Below, one piece after another: positions 7,975 to 17,913 of a stretch of 64,000 nucleotides of DNA. The translations under genes and the position numbers were made by a program. Source of the stretch: an uncultured Eubacteriales bacterium (GTDB lineage Bacteria > Bacillota > Clostridia > Christensenellales > Aristaeellaceae); the NCBI GenBank assembly GCA_902781095.1, contig CACZHW010000011.1, forward strand, positions 1 through 64,000, given 5' to 3'. The notes under the pieces were generated by a model. The model had not been told where the DNA came from, did not search any database, and was given only the letters and a program-made list of their open reading frames with translations. Positions within the stretch are counted from its first letter, which is position 1; every line of letters starts with the position of its first letter.

Positions 7975-8769
7975 ATGAAACGCCTGACGCTCATTTTGCT
8001 CATTCTGCTGCCCGCCCTTGCCTGCGCCGCGACGCGCTGTGAATCCCTCTCCCTCGCCGAGATGCAGGGCGCCGACGCCGCGGCTGCCCTTTCGCCTGCG
8101 GCGGATGAGACTGCTGCCGGCGCGCAGGCGGTCAGTCCCGCGCGCGAAGCCTTTATCGACGATATCGTCTCCCTCGCCTCCTCCCTGTACGAGCAGGCGG
8201 GCGGCCGCGGGAAGCGCGCGCAGTACAGCGGCGACATCTACGTGTGCAAGAACTTCACGGTCCACCTCTTCCGCGAAAACGCCGGGAAGTACCGCATGGC
8301 GGAATACCCGGACGTGCCCCTCGTCATCCCCAACAACCAGAAGAAGGCCGACTGCGCCCCCTACGCCTACGGCGTGGAGTGGCAGGACGTCCCCGCCTCC
8401 GCCGGAAACCCCTTCGTCGAGGCGGCGCGCTTCCGCTACGACGAGACGCTTTCGAAGGCGGAAAACCGCGAACGGGCCCGCGCTTTCCTCAAGCAGGTGC
8501 AGCGCGGCGATTACTTCCAGATGTCCGCCGACTACTACTACGGCGTCGGCGCGCACAGCCTCGTCTTCATCGCCGATTACGACCCGGAGACCGACAGCGT
8601 GCACTGGACGGACTCCAACATGAAGGGCGAAACGCGCGGCGGCATCCGCTACGGTTACGTGCAGTACGACGCCGTAAAGGAGATCGACTGGTTCGTGGAC
8701 GCCTTCTGCCGCCGCAAGCGCGGCGCAACGCTCTACCGCCTGCGGGACGACATCGTCCCGACGCCGTAA
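7975..8769 (+). CDS. Secreted protein with cysteine-peptidase/amidase-like features
   Basis: The 264-residue protein has a signal peptide (MKRLTLILLILLPALACA). Two segments look like a papain/NlpC-P60-type active site: a cysteine at the start of a helix (YVCKNFTVHLF, near residue 92) and a histidine opening a strand (GAHSLVFIADYDPETDSVHW, near 190). The assignment is by pattern only, and CHAP or another amidase fold is equally possible. GGAGG sits 6 bases before ATG. Its divergent coupling to the LtaS-like gene suggests a cell-wall role. It ends with its own terminator. Confidence 0.6.
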   Translation: MKRLTLILLILLPALACAATRCESLSLAEMQGADAAAALSPAADETAAGAQAVSPAREAFIDDIVSLASSLYEQAGGRGKRAQYSGDIYVCKNFTVHLFRENAGKYRMAEYPDVPLVIPNNQKKADCAPYAYGVEWQDVPASAGNPFVEAARFRYDETLSKAENRERARAFLKQVQRGDYFQMSADYYYGVGAHSLVFIADYDPETDSVHWTDSNMKGETRGGIRYGYVQYDAVKEIDWFVDAFCRRKRGATLYRLRDDIVPTP

Positions 8770-8792
8770 AGGCCCGCAAATCCATAAAAGCA

Positions 8793-8838
8793 GCCCCGCC
8801 TCCCGTGTCATCCGCACGGCCCGGCGGGGCCTTTTTAT
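8793..8838 (+). terminator. Intrinsic terminator of the secreted peptidase-like gene
   Basis: An 8-bp GC stem (8793-8800 with 8823-8830) with a long loop is followed by CTTTTTAT. Confidence 0.75.
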
Positions 8839-8877
8839 GCTTTTTGATTTGTCCGAAGGACGGAATCGGGCTGACCT

Positions 8878-9771
8878 TTACAGCACCTTCTCCAGGAACG
8901 CCTGCGCCCTGTCGGACTTGGGCGTGGAGAAGAAGGTCGCGGGGTCGGCGTCCTCCACGATGACGCCCTCGTCCAGGAAGACGATGCGGTCGGACACCTC
9001 CCGGGCAAAGCCCATCTCGTGCGTCACCAGCACCATGGTGATGCCGGTCTTGGCCAGGGCCTTGATAACGTCCAGCACCTCCTTGACCATCTCGGGATCC
9101 AGCGCGCTTGTCGGCTCGTCGAAGAGCACGATGTCCGGCTCCATGGCCAGGGTCCTGGCGATGGCGACGCGCTGCTTCTGTCCGCCGGAGAGGGTGGACG
9201 GATACACGCCGATCTTGTCCAGCATGCCCACCTGCGTAAGCAGCCTGCGCGCGCGCTCCGCCGCTTCTTCCTTGGAGATGCCCAGCACCTTTACGGGCGC
9301 GTAGGTCATGTTTTCCAGCACCGTCATGTGCGGGAAGAGGTTGAAGTGCTGGAAGACCATGCCGATCTTCTTGCGCACCTCGTAGGCGCTCTGGAAGTTT
9401 TTCCCCGTAATCTCCCTCAGCAGGCGACGGTATTCCGCGCCCTCGTGCTTTTCGTACAGTAGGTCCTCTTTCTTGATGCGCGCGATCAGCTGCGCGTCGT
9501 CCGCCGTGCCGGAGAGCTTCTTATACGTGTTGGAGGCGCGGATGACCTCCGGGTGCAGGTACGGGTCCGGCGGCGTGATGAGCCTTCCCTCCACCCAGAT
9601 TTCGCCGAAGGTCGGCTCCTCCAGCAGGTTGATGGAGCGCAGCAGCGTCGACTTGCCCGAGCCGGACGGCCCGATGATGGAGATGATTTCCCCCTGGTCG
9701 ATGTGCAGCGTGATGCCTTTCAGGACGTGGAGGGCGCCAAAGTCCTTGTAGAGCCCTTTAATGTCGATCAC
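8878..9771 (-). CDS. Polar amino-acid ABC transporter ATP-binding protein (GlnQ/HisP type)
   Basis: The 297-residue ATPase has Walker A GPSGSGKS (34-41), Q-loop Q141, signature LSGGQ (194-198) and Walker B DIVLFDEP (213-220). It powers uptake by the permease at 9758-10423, which it overlaps by 14 bases. Family members are usually about 240 residues. Here roughly 60 extra residues (about 67-130, charged and helical-looking) lie between Walker A and the Q-loop. The ligand is probably arginine or another polar amino acid, judged from the ARG-box-like sites shared with argH; that is inference. Confidence 0.9.
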   Translation of the reverse strand: MIDIKGLYKDFGALHVLKGITLHIDQGEIISIIGPSGSGKSTLLRSINLLEEPTFGEIWVEGRLITPPDPYLHPEVIRASNTYKKLSGTADDAQLIARIKKEDLLYEKHEGAEYRRLLREITGKNFQSAYEVRKKIGMVFQHFNLFPHMTVLENMTYAPVKVLGISKEEAAERARRLLTQVGMLDKIGVYPSTLSGGQKQRVAIARTLAMEPDIVLFDEPTSALDPEMVKEVLDVIKALAKTGITMVLVTHEMGFAREVSDRIVFLDEGVIVEDADPATFFSTPKSDRAQAFLEKVL

Positions 9772-10423
9772 TCTTGTTCACCCTCCTCTCCAGATACTTG
9801 CCCAGCGTGGACAGCAGCATGACCAGCACATAGTAGAAGATCGCGATGACGAAGAAGGGCTCGAACGCCCTGTACGTCTTGCTCTGGATCATCTGCCCCA
9901 CGCGCAGGATGTCCACCAGGCCGATGGACGAGATGAGCGTGGTGTTTTTGAGCAGCGAGATGAACTCGTTGACCAGGCTGGGCAGCACGCTCTTGATCGC
10001 CTGCGGCAGGATGATGTCCTTCATCATCGAAGGATAATGGACGCCCAGCGCCATGGCCGCCTCGTACTGGCCGCGGTCGATGGCGCGGATGCCGCCCTTC
10101 ATGCTCTCGGAGATGTATGCCGCGGAGTTCATGGCAAAGACGAGGGTGCCCGCCTGAAATGCGTTGAACTTCACCGGCAGCACCAGCGGGATGCCGAAGT
10201 ACATCATAAACACCTGCACCAGCAGGGGCACGCCGCGGAAGACGGAGGTGTAAAAATCGGCGAAGACCTGCAGCGGCCGGAGATTGGAAATCTTGCACAG
10301 CGACAGCGGGACGGACAGCACGAGGCCCAGAAGCAGCGAACAGATCGTCACCTGAACGGTGACGATCAGCGCAGCGCCGAAGTTGGGCAGCCAGGGCAGT
10401 ATGATGGAGAAATCGAGTTTCAT
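9758..10423 (-). CDS. Polar amino-acid ABC transporter permease (HisM/GlnP type)
   Basis: The 221-residue membrane protein has about five helices and the cytoplasmic EAA loop [23 protein letters not shown] (about residues 120-142), which docks the ATPase. The segment [17 protein letters not shown] is typical of His/Glu/Gln/Arg permeases. A single permease gene suggests a homodimer. AAGGA stands about 11 bases before the ATG. The gene follows the binding-protein gene with a stem-loop between and overlaps the ATPase gene by 14 bases. Confidence 0.9.
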   Translation of the reverse strand: MKLDFSIILPWLPNFGAALIVTVQVTICSLLLGLVLSVPLSLCKISNLRPLQVFADFYTSVFRGVPLLVQVFMMYFGIPLVLPVKFNAFQAGTLVFAMNSAAYISESMKGGIRAIDRGQYEAAMALGVHYPSMMKDIILPQAIKSVLPSLVNEFISLLKNTTLISSIGLVDILRVGQMIQSKTYRAFEPFFVIAIFYYVLVMLLSTLGKYLERRVNKSDRH

Positions 10424-10468
10424 AGGTGCAATTCCTTCAACTTCTGTATTCTTGTGTAAAAGAAGCAG

Positions 10469-10488
10469 CCTTCCCCTCTCGGGGAAGG
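10469..10488 (-). terminator. Intercistronic stem-loop between binding protein and permease
   Basis: A perfect 8-bp stem (10469-10476 with 10481-10488) closes a 4-base loop; the minus strand then reads CTGCTTCTTTT. It probably causes partial termination or protects the binding-protein mRNA so that binding protein exceeds permease. The motif CCTTCCCC...GGGGAAGG also resembles fragments of the repeat at 44050-44290. Confidence 0.6.
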
Positions 10489-10511
10489 TGCCTCACAAAA
10501 CCCTTGCGGAA

Positions 10512-11282
10512 TCAGTACAGCCACTGATGAATCATCGTGTTCAGCTCGCCGGAGTCGATCATCGCCTGCAGCTGCTCGTTGAACAGGTCCTTGAGCTCGC
10601 TGCCCTTGGGGAAGGCCATGGAGTAGTTGTCCGCGATGCCTTCCATATCCAGCTGGAAGTACTTGAGCATGGGCTTGCCCTCGGCGTCCATCACCGTGTT
10701 GGCCAGCTTCTTGGAGCCGTTGATGGAGGTCAGGCCGGCGACCACGCCGTCCATCTCCTCCGCCACCGCGTTGCCCACGGCGGCCTGGCCGTCAAAGGTC
10801 TTGAGCACCGCGCCGGGGATCTTGCCGATGTGCTGCTCGTACTCCGTGCCGGCGGAGCAGGCCACGACCTTGCCCTCCAGGTCCTTGTAGGAGGCGATGT
10901 CGGAATCCGCCTTCACCACGCAGCCGATGTCGGTCGTGCAGTAGACGATGGAGAAGTCGACCACCTGGGCGCGCTCTTCCGTCGCCGTCATGCCGCTGAT
11001 GACCATGTCCACCGCGCCCGCCTGCAGGGAGCCGACCAAGGAAGAGAAGCTCATGGGGCTGATCTCGAACTCAAAGCCCAGCTTGTCGGACAGGCTCTTG
11101 ATGATGTCGATGTCCAGCCCTTCGTAGCCGGTGGGGTCGGTCTCGGATACCGTCTCAAAGTACATGAAGTTCGGGGACAGGCCGATGGTCAGCTTCTTTC
11201 CCGCCAGGGGCTTGTCCTCCGCCAGGGCGGACACGGTGAAGAGCAGCGCCAGCGCGCAGACGATTGCCAGTACCTTTTTCAT
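10512..11282 (-). CDS. Polar amino-acid ABC transporter substrate-binding protein
   Basis: The 256-residue protein belongs to the bacterial solute-binding family 3. It starts with an ordinary signal peptide (MKKVLAIVCALALLFTVSALA, cut before EDKP) and has no lipobox cysteine. Family features include GYEGLDIDIIKSLSDKLGFEFE, VDMVISGMTATEERAQVVDFS and the C-terminal INSGELNTMIHQWL-like end. The start at 11282 follows GGGAGG at 8 bases. It has a very strong promoter at 11371-11343 and is first in a three-gene operon with permease and ATPase. Arginine is a likely ligand by context only. Confidence 0.9.
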   Translation of the reverse strand: MKKVLAIVCALALLFTVSALAEDKPLAGKKLTIGLSPNFMYFETVSETDPTGYEGLDIDIIKSLSDKLGFEFEISPMSFSSLVGSLQAGAVDMVISGMTATEERAQVVDFSIVYCTTDIGCVVKADSDIASYKDLEGKVVACSAGTEYEQHIGKIPGAVLKTFDGQAAVGNAVAEEMDGVVAGLTSINGSKKLANTVMDAEGKPMLKYFQLDMEGIADNYSMAFPKGSELKDLFNEQLQAMIDSGELNTMIHQWLY

Positions 11283-11306
11283 TTTTTCTGCCTCCCATTC
11301 ATTTTC

Positions 11307-11323
11307 ATGCAGGAATCCTGCAT
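11307..11323. promoter_or_regulatory. 17-base palindrome in the binding-protein leader
   Basis: ATGCAGGAATCCTGCAT is an 8+1+8 perfect inverted repeat about 13 bases after the predicted transcription start and before the ribosome site. It could be an operator or a 5' stem-loop. The regulator is unknown. Confidence 0.45.
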
Positions 11324-11342
11324 ATCGTTGAGCTATGGGCGC

Positions 11343-11371
11343 ATAATAATACATTCTTTCGCCCCTGTCAA
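11343..11371 (-). promoter_or_regulatory. Sigma-A promoter of the amino-acid ABC operon
   Basis: A consensus TTGACA (11371-11366) and TATTAT (11348-11343) are 17 bases apart on the minus strand. Confidence 0.85.
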
Positions 11372-11467
11372 CCCCCAAAATGAAACTTTTTTCAATTCTT
11401 TTACTCCCCGCTATATGAATAACGTCCTTTATCTGTATCCATTCTGCCGTTTCCCTTTCAATAATTG

Positions 11468-11485
11468 AATGAATAAAAATGCGTT
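11468..11485 (+). promoter_or_regulatory. Candidate ARG box upstream of argH
   Basis: AATGAATAAAAATGCGTT matches the Bacillus ARG-box consensus (CATGAATAAAAATKCAAK, recalled from ArgR/AhrC literature) at 14 to 15 of 18 positions. It lies 14 bases upstream of the argH -35. A weaker ATGAATAA-type site begins at 11415. An ArgR-type regulator is not encoded in the window. Confidence 0.5.
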
Positions 11486-11499
11486 TACGTTGCATATTC

Positions 11500-11528
11500 T
11501 TGCAATCTCACAGCCGGCGTGCTATACT
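11500..11528 (+). promoter_or_regulatory. Sigma-A promoter of argH
   Basis: TTGCAA (11500-11505) and TATACT (11523-11528) are 17 bases apart, about 50 bases before the argH start codon. Confidence 0.8.
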
Positions 11529-11577
11529 GTGCGCGTTTCACCATTCTTGCGTACGACGATAAACGGAGGAAAAACCT

Positions 11578-12954
<1,377 letters not shown>

Positions 12955-12971
12955 CGTTTTTGGCCGTCTGT

Positions 12972-13000
12972 GCCCGCATCCGCCCGGGATGCGGGCTTTT
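12972..13000 (+). terminator. Intrinsic terminator of argH
   Basis: A 9-bp stem GCCCGCATC/GATGCGGGC (12972-12980 with 12988-12996) is followed by TTTTATT. The next promoter begins within 20 bases. Confidence 0.85.
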
Positions 13001-13016
13001 ATTGCCCCTGCATTTC

Positions 13017-13025
13017 TGTTATAAT
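13017..13025 (+). promoter_or_regulatory. Extended -10 promoter of the peptide ABC operon
   Basis: TGTTATAAT is an extended -10 element (TGnTATAAT). No -35 at proper spacing is seen because that space is occupied by the argH terminator tail. Confidence 0.6.
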
Positions 13026-13060
13026 GCTCTTATCATCTAACTAAATAAGGAGGTTTTTTC

Positions 13061-15427
13061 ATGTCCAAGAAGATACTGACATTTTTGCTCGTTCTCTCGC
13101 TGTTCGCCGCGGCCGCGCTGGCCGACGGCGAGGGCATCCACACCTACAACTCCGCCCAGACGGAGTTTCCCACCAACTGGAGCCCGCACCAGAACCAGAC
13201 GCAGATCGACAGCGAGCTCATGACCAACCTGGGCAACGGGCTGTACACCTTCGATTACAACGACGAAGAGGACGGCTACAAGGTCGTACCTGACGCCGCC
13301 GCCGACTTCCCTGTCGACGTGACCGCCGATTACGTCGGCGGGGACTGGAACATCGCCGAGGGCGAGGAAGGCCGCGCCTGGAAGATCGCCCTGCGCGACG
13401 ATCTGGCCTGGGAGGACGGCACGCCCATCACCGCCGGGGATTTCGTCACCAGCGCGAAGCTGCTGCTGAATCCCGAGGCGCAGAACCACCGCGCCGACAT
13501 GCTCTACAGCGGCAACCTCGTCATCGAGAACGCGGAAGCCTACCTCAAACAGGGCATCGCCAGCGACACCGCGCTCTCCGTCGTCATGGGCGCGGAGGAG
13601 CTCTCCGTCGAGGATCTGCTGGCCAAGTACGGCGAAGAGGCCGGCTGCATCAACTGGGGCAACTCCTTCGGCGACACCTATGACTTCGAGGCGAAGGCCT
13701 GGACGGGCGAAGCCGAGGACGCCGTCGTGAAGACGCCGCTGACCCTCGCCGAGCTCTACGCCTTCTACACCACGGGCGAGGGCCGCGCGTACGCCACCTG
13801 GGCCAGCGACGAGCAGATGGTCGAGTGGGCCAACGACGAGCTGTTCATGCCCTACATGCAGTTCGCGGGCGCGATGGACTTCGACAAAGTCGGCATCCAG
13901 GCGCCGGACGATCACACGCTCGTCCTCGTCCTGGCCAAGCCGCTCTCCGGTTTCTATCTCTATTACTCCCTCACCGATTACTGGCTCGTCAACGAGACGC
14001 TGTACCACGCCTGTGAAACGACGACGGACGGCGTTTACAACAACACCTACGGCACCAGCAAGGAAACCTCCATGTCCTTCGGTCCGTACCGCCTCGCCGA
14101 ATTCCAGAGCGACAAGACCTATCTGCTGGAGAAGAACCCCCACTGGTACGGCTGGAACGACCCCGTCAACGAAGGCTGGTACCAGACGGACGCCATCCGC
14201 GTGGACTGCGTCTCCGAGATCAGCACGCGCATGGAGATGTTCATGAGCGGCCTGCTGGACGTCGTGGGTCTGGACAAGGACCACATCGGCGACTACGCCA
14301 CCTCCGAATACACCTACTACGACGAGGGCGACTCCGTCTTCGCCATGGTCTTCAACCCGGAGTTCTCCGCCCTGAAGACCGCGCAGGAGCAGGCGGGCGC
14401 CCACATCAACAAGACGATCCTGACCCTCAAGGACTTCCGCATGGCCATGTCCCTGGGCCTCAACCGCCAGGAGTTCTGTCTGGCCGCCTCTCCCACCAAC
14501 GAGCCTGCCTTCGCCCTCTACGGCGGACAGATCGTGGCGGATCCGGAGCAGGGCCTGTTCTACCGTACGACGGATGTCGCCAAGCAGGTCGTGGTCGATT
14601 TCTGGGGCCTGACCGACGAAATCGGCGAGGGCAAGCTCTACGCGGATGCGGACGAGGCCATCGACAGCCTTTCCGGCTACAACCTGGAGATGGCGCGCCA
14701 GTACTTCGACGCCGCGTACGACGAGGCCATCGCCCAGGGCCTCATGAAGGAAGACGACGTGGTCGAGATCATGGTCGGCACCCCGAACGAGACCTCCGCT
14801 TTCTACAACAGCGGCTACGATTTCATCGTCAACAACTACACGGAAGCCGTCAAGGGCACCAAGCTGGAAGGCAAGCTGACCTTCAAGCGCGATGCGACGC
14901 TGGGCAACGGCTTCGGCACCGCGCTGCGCAACAACCAGGTCGACATGCTCTTCGGCGTGGGCTGGACCGGTTCCACCTTCGATCCCTACGGCCTCATCGA
15001 GGCGTACGTCGAGGACGACTACCGCTATGATCCCGCCTGGAACCCGGACGAGACGATGCTGACCTGCACGCTGGACGGCGAGGACTACACCGCCAGCGTC
15101 CGCACCTGGCAGCAGGCCATCACCAACGAGACCGTCACCGCGAAGAAGGCCGACGGCACCGACGCCGAGCTGAACGTCAGCGCCGACGCCGAGCAGCGCA
15201 TCCTCGTTCTCTCCCAGCTGGAGAACGTCATCCTGCAGAACTACGATTTCATCCCGCTGATGGGCGACTCCTCCGCCAAGCTCAAGGGCATGCAGGTGGA
15301 GTATCACACGGAGGGCGAGGTCTTCCCGCTCAGCCGCGGCGGCATCAAGTACATGACCTACAACTACGACGACGCCGAGTGGAACGCCTTTGTCGCGTCC
15401 CAGGGCGGGGTGCTCAACTACAAATAA
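13061..15427 (+). CDS. oppA: Oligopeptide ABC transporter substrate-binding protein (family 5)
   Basis: The 788-residue secreted protein has a plain signal peptide (MSKKILTFLLVLSLFAAAALA) without a lipobox. The solute-binding family 5 features are GRAWKIALRDDLAWEDGTPITAGDFVTSAK (about 107-136), the SFGPYRLAEF block and LKDFRMAMSLGLNRQEF. It captures peptides outside the membrane for the OppBCDF machinery that follows. It is much longer than the usual 540-600 residues, with extra acidic segments. AAGGAGG precedes the ATG. Nickel, opine or sugar-oligomer ligands are alternatives, since the family is broad. Confidence 0.9.
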   Translation: MSKKILTFLLVLSLFAAAALADGEGIHTYNSAQTEFPTNWSPHQNQTQIDSELMTNLGNGLYTFDYNDEEDGYKVVPDAAADFPVDVTADYVGGDWNIAEGEEGRAWKIALRDDLAWEDGTPITAGDFVTSAKLLLNPEAQNHRADMLYSGNLVIENAEAYLKQGIASDTALSVVMGAEELSVEDLLAKYGEEAGCINWGNSFGDTYDFEAKAWTGEAEDAVVKTPLTLAELYAFYTTGEGRAYATWASDEQMVEWANDELFMPYMQFAGAMDFDKVGIQAPDDHTLVLVLAKPLSGFYLYYSLTDYWLVNETLYHACETTTDGVYNNTYGTSKETSMSFGPYRLAEFQSDKTYLLEKNPHWYGWNDPVNEGWYQTDAIRVDCVSEISTRMEMFMSGLLDVVGLDKDHIGDYATSEYTYYDEGDSVFAMVFNPEFSALKTAQEQAGAHINKTILTLKDFRMAMSLGLNRQEFCLAASPTNEPAFALYGGQIVADPEQGLFYRTTDVAKQVVVDFWGLTDEIGEGKLYADADEAIDSLSGYNLEMARQYFDAAYDEAIAQGLMKEDDVVEIMVGTPNETSAFYNSGYDFIVNNYTEAVKGTKLEGKLTFKRDATLGNGFGTALRNNQVDMLFGVGWTGSTFDPYGLIEAYVEDDYRYDPAWNPDETMLTCTLDGEDYTASVRTWQQAITNETVTAKKADGTDAELNVSADAEQRILVLSQLENVILQNYDFIPLMGDSSAKLKGMQVEYHTEGEVFPLSRGGIKYMTYNYDDAEWNAFVASQGGVLNYK

Positions 15428-15430
15428 ACC

Positions 15431-16390
15431 ATGCTGAAATACATCGCAAAGCGCGTAGCGCTCATGCTCGTGGTCTTCCTCATCATCATCTCGATGTGCT
15501 TTGTCCTCATCAAGCTTTTGCCCAACAAGCCGGCGGAGCAGTTCGGCAAGGACAAGCAGCTCATCGAGATGCGCAGGGAAGCCCTGGGCTACAACAAACC
15601 ACTGCTCACCCAGTACCTGATCTTCCTTCGCCGCTCCCTCGTGGGCGGCGACTGGGGGATCAGCGAATCCCTGTACCTGGGGCAGGACGTCTGGAAGAAG
15701 TTCATGGAGAAGATGCCGGCCACCGTCGCGGTGAACGCGTACACCATGCTCTTTTCCGTGCCGCTGGGGCTGCTGCTGGGCATCTATGCCGCCCTGCGCA
15801 AAAACCGCTGGCAGGACCACTTCATCTCCACGGCAGTCGTCATCTTCGTCTCCGTGCCCAGCTACGTCTACGCCTTCCTCGTGCAGTACATCCTCTGTTA
15901 CAGGCTGCGGCTCTTCCCCTTCCAGGTGCAGAGCGGAACGGCCTTCTTCTCCCGGCAGATGTTCTATTCCATGGTGCCGGCCATCCTCTCCCTGGGCTTC
16001 GGTACGGTCGCGGGACTTACGCGCTATACGCGCGCGGAGCTGACGGAGGTGCTCACCTCCGATTACCTGCTGCTGGCCCGGGCCAAGGGGCTCACGCGCG
16101 CACAGACGACCGTCCGGCACGCGCTGCGCAACGCCATGGTGCCCATCTTCCCCATGATCCTGGGTGAATTCGTGGGCATCATGAGCGGCAGCCTCATCAT
16201 CGAGCAGATCTTCGGCATCCCCGGTGTGGGACAGCTCTACGTCGCCTCCATCACCGCGGCCACGCCGGACTACAACTTCTTCATGCTGCTCAGCGCCTTC
16301 TATACGCTGATCGGGCTTCTGTCCGGCATCATCGTGGACGTGAGCTACGGATTTATCGATCCCAGGATCAGAATCGGGAGCAAGAAATGA
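15431..16390 (+). CDS. oppB: Oligopeptide ABC transporter permease (OppB type)
   Basis: The 319-residue permease has about six membrane helices, starting MLKYIAKRVALMLVVFLIIISMCFVL-type. It has the EAA-loop region LLLARAKGLTRAQTTVRHALRNAMVPI (about 215-241) and ends with FIDPRIRIGSKK, typical of OppB/DppB. It begins 3 bases after the oppA stop and has no clear ribosome site of its own, so translation probably depends on coupling to oppA. It overlaps oppC by ATGA. Confidence 0.9.
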   Translation: MLKYIAKRVALMLVVFLIIISMCFVLIKLLPNKPAEQFGKDKQLIEMRREALGYNKPLLTQYLIFLRRSLVGGDWGISESLYLGQDVWKKFMEKMPATVAVNAYTMLFSVPLGLLLGIYAALRKNRWQDHFISTAVVIFVSVPSYVYAFLVQYILCYRLRLFPFQVQSGTAFFSRQMFYSMVPAILSLGFGTVAGLTRYTRAELTEVLTSDYLLLARAKGLTRAQTTVRHALRNAMVPIFPMILGEFVGIMSGSLIIEQIFGIPGVGQLYVASITAATPDYNFFMLLSAFYTLIGLLSGIIVDVSYGFIDPRIRIGSKK

Positions 16391-17913
16391 CAGACGACAT
16401 GCAAAACCTCTCCCCGGAGAAATTTACCTTCGCCACGGACAGGGACAAGCGGCACGACAGGCCGCCGGAGACGCCGCCGCGCGGCTACTTCGCCGACGCG
16501 ATGTACCGTTTCACACGCAACAAGAGTTCCGTCGTCGCGGCGTTCATCATCCTCATCCTGGTGCTCTACGCCCTGCTCGTGCCGCTGTTCTGCGAAAACA
16601 CGTACACGCGCAGCCTGACGGATACGCTGACCCTCAGCTACGCCAAACTCCCGCCGAAGGCGCCCGTTCCGCTGCCGCTGATGGACGGCTGCAGCGACAA
16701 AACGGTCAACGCCTCCGGCTACGCCGCGCTGCGCGCCATCGCGGAGGAAACGGGCGTCGATCCCGTCGTCCGGGTCTACACCGCCGGCCGGCAGGACACC
16801 TCCGGCGGCAAAAAGACGGTCTATTACGACGTTCGGATCGACAACTACCTGGCCATGGGCATGATGCTGCTCACCCTCACGCCGGCGCAGTACGAATCGC
16901 TCCAGGCCTGGCAGGACGAGACGGGCATCCAGGTGATCTACCCCGCCGTGAAGGACGCCAAGCAGACCGATGCCAACATCTGGTACCAGGCCGACAAGAA
17001 AGGCGCCGCCAAGCTGGACAAGGAAGGCAACCTGGTGCCCGCCTACAAGGAAGCCGCCGCCGGCGACGAGAGCTACCACAGCCTGCGCATCGCAGCGGAC
17101 GACGATCCGGAACACCCGCTCGCCTACGCGCGCGTGACGGGCACCTCCAGCGCGCGCAGCTACGTGGTGCGTGTCAGCAAGGCAGCCTACTTCCGCTACC
17201 GCTACGGATTTGAGCCCTGCTTCCTCTTCGGCACAAACGACAAGGGACAGGACATCTTCACCCGCCTGGCGCACGGCGCGCGCTTCTCCTTTCTGCTGGC
17301 CATCGGCATCTCCGCCATCAACCTCATGATCGGCGCCCTCTACGGCGCCATCGAAGGATACTACGGCGGCGCCGTGGACCTGGCCATGGAGCGCGTCTCC
17401 GACGTGCTCAGCGGCGTGCCCTTCATGGTCGTCACCACGCTCTTCCAGCTGCACCTGGCCAGCCGCGTCGGCGTCGTGCCCGCGCTGCTCTTCGCCTTCG
17501 TGCTGACGGGCTGGATCGGCATGGCCAGCACCGTGCGCATGCAGTTCTACCGCTTTAAGGGACAGGAGTACGTGCTGGCGGCGCGCACCATGGGCGCCGG
17601 GGATTCCCGCATCATGTTCGGGCACATCTTCCCCAACGCCATCGGCACGATCATCACCTCCTGCGTGCTGTCCATCCCGGGCGTCATCTTCAGCGAGAGC
17701 TCTCTGACCTACCTGGGCATCATCAATCTGGAGTCCTCTTCCATGACCAGCGTGGGCACCATGCTGGCCGGCGGAAAGGCCTACCTGTCCACCGATCCGT
17801 ACATCATCTTCTTCCCGGCGCTGTTCATCGCCCTGCTGGAGATTTCCTTCAACCTCTTCGGCAACGGCCTGCGCGACGCCTTCAACCCCTCGCTTCGCGG
17901 GACGGAGGAATGA
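16387..17913 (+). CDS. oppC: Oligopeptide ABC transporter permease (OppC type) with large extracytoplasmic insertion
   Basis: The protein has 508 residues against about 300 for normal OppC. A cytoplasmic N-terminus and TM1 (about 43-62) are normal, and the transport domain from FGTNDKGQDIFTRLAHGARFSF (281 onward) to the C-terminus is normal, with the EAA loop YVLAARTMGAGDSRIMFGHIFPN. Between them lie about 215 residues instead of a few tens. The extra, soluble-looking domain should face outward beside the binding protein. Overlaps at both ends (ATGA) fix it in the operon. Confidence 0.88.
   Translation: MTDDMQNLSPEKFTFATDRDKRHDRPPETPPRGYFADAMYRFTRNKSSVVAAFIILILVLYALLVPLFCENTYTRSLTDTLTLSYAKLPPKAPVPLPLMDGCSDKTVNASGYAALRAIAEETGVDPVVRVYTAGRQDTSGGKKTVYYDVRIDNYLAMGMMLLTLTPAQYESLQAWQDETGIQVIYPAVKDAKQTDANIWYQADKKGAAKLDKEGNLVPAYKEAAAGDESYHSLRIAADDDPEHPLAYARVTGTSSARSYVVRVSKAAYFRYRYGFEPCFLFGTNDKGQDIFTRLAHGARFSFLLAIGISAINLMIGALYGAIEGYYGGAVDLAMERVSDVLSGVPFMVVTTLFQLHLASRVGVVPALLFAFVLTGWIGMASTVRMQFYRFKGQEYVLAARTMGAGDSRIMFGHIFPNAIGTIITSCVLSIPGVIFSESSLTYLGIINLESSSMTSVGTMLAGGKAYLSTDPYIIFFPALFIALLEISFNLFGNGLRDAFNPSLRGTEE

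Noticed and set aside
7875..8237. N-terminal extension of the LtaS-like protein
   Set aside because: The extra 121 codons run through both divergent promoters and antisense to the secreted gene; MSWFQRR at 7874 leads straight to the first membrane helix.
13037..16120. A 1027-codon minus-strand frame opposite oppA-oppB
   Set aside because: It is the complement of the peptide-transporter genes, with composition typical of a shadow frame (Val/Gly/Asp/His-rich) and no start signals.
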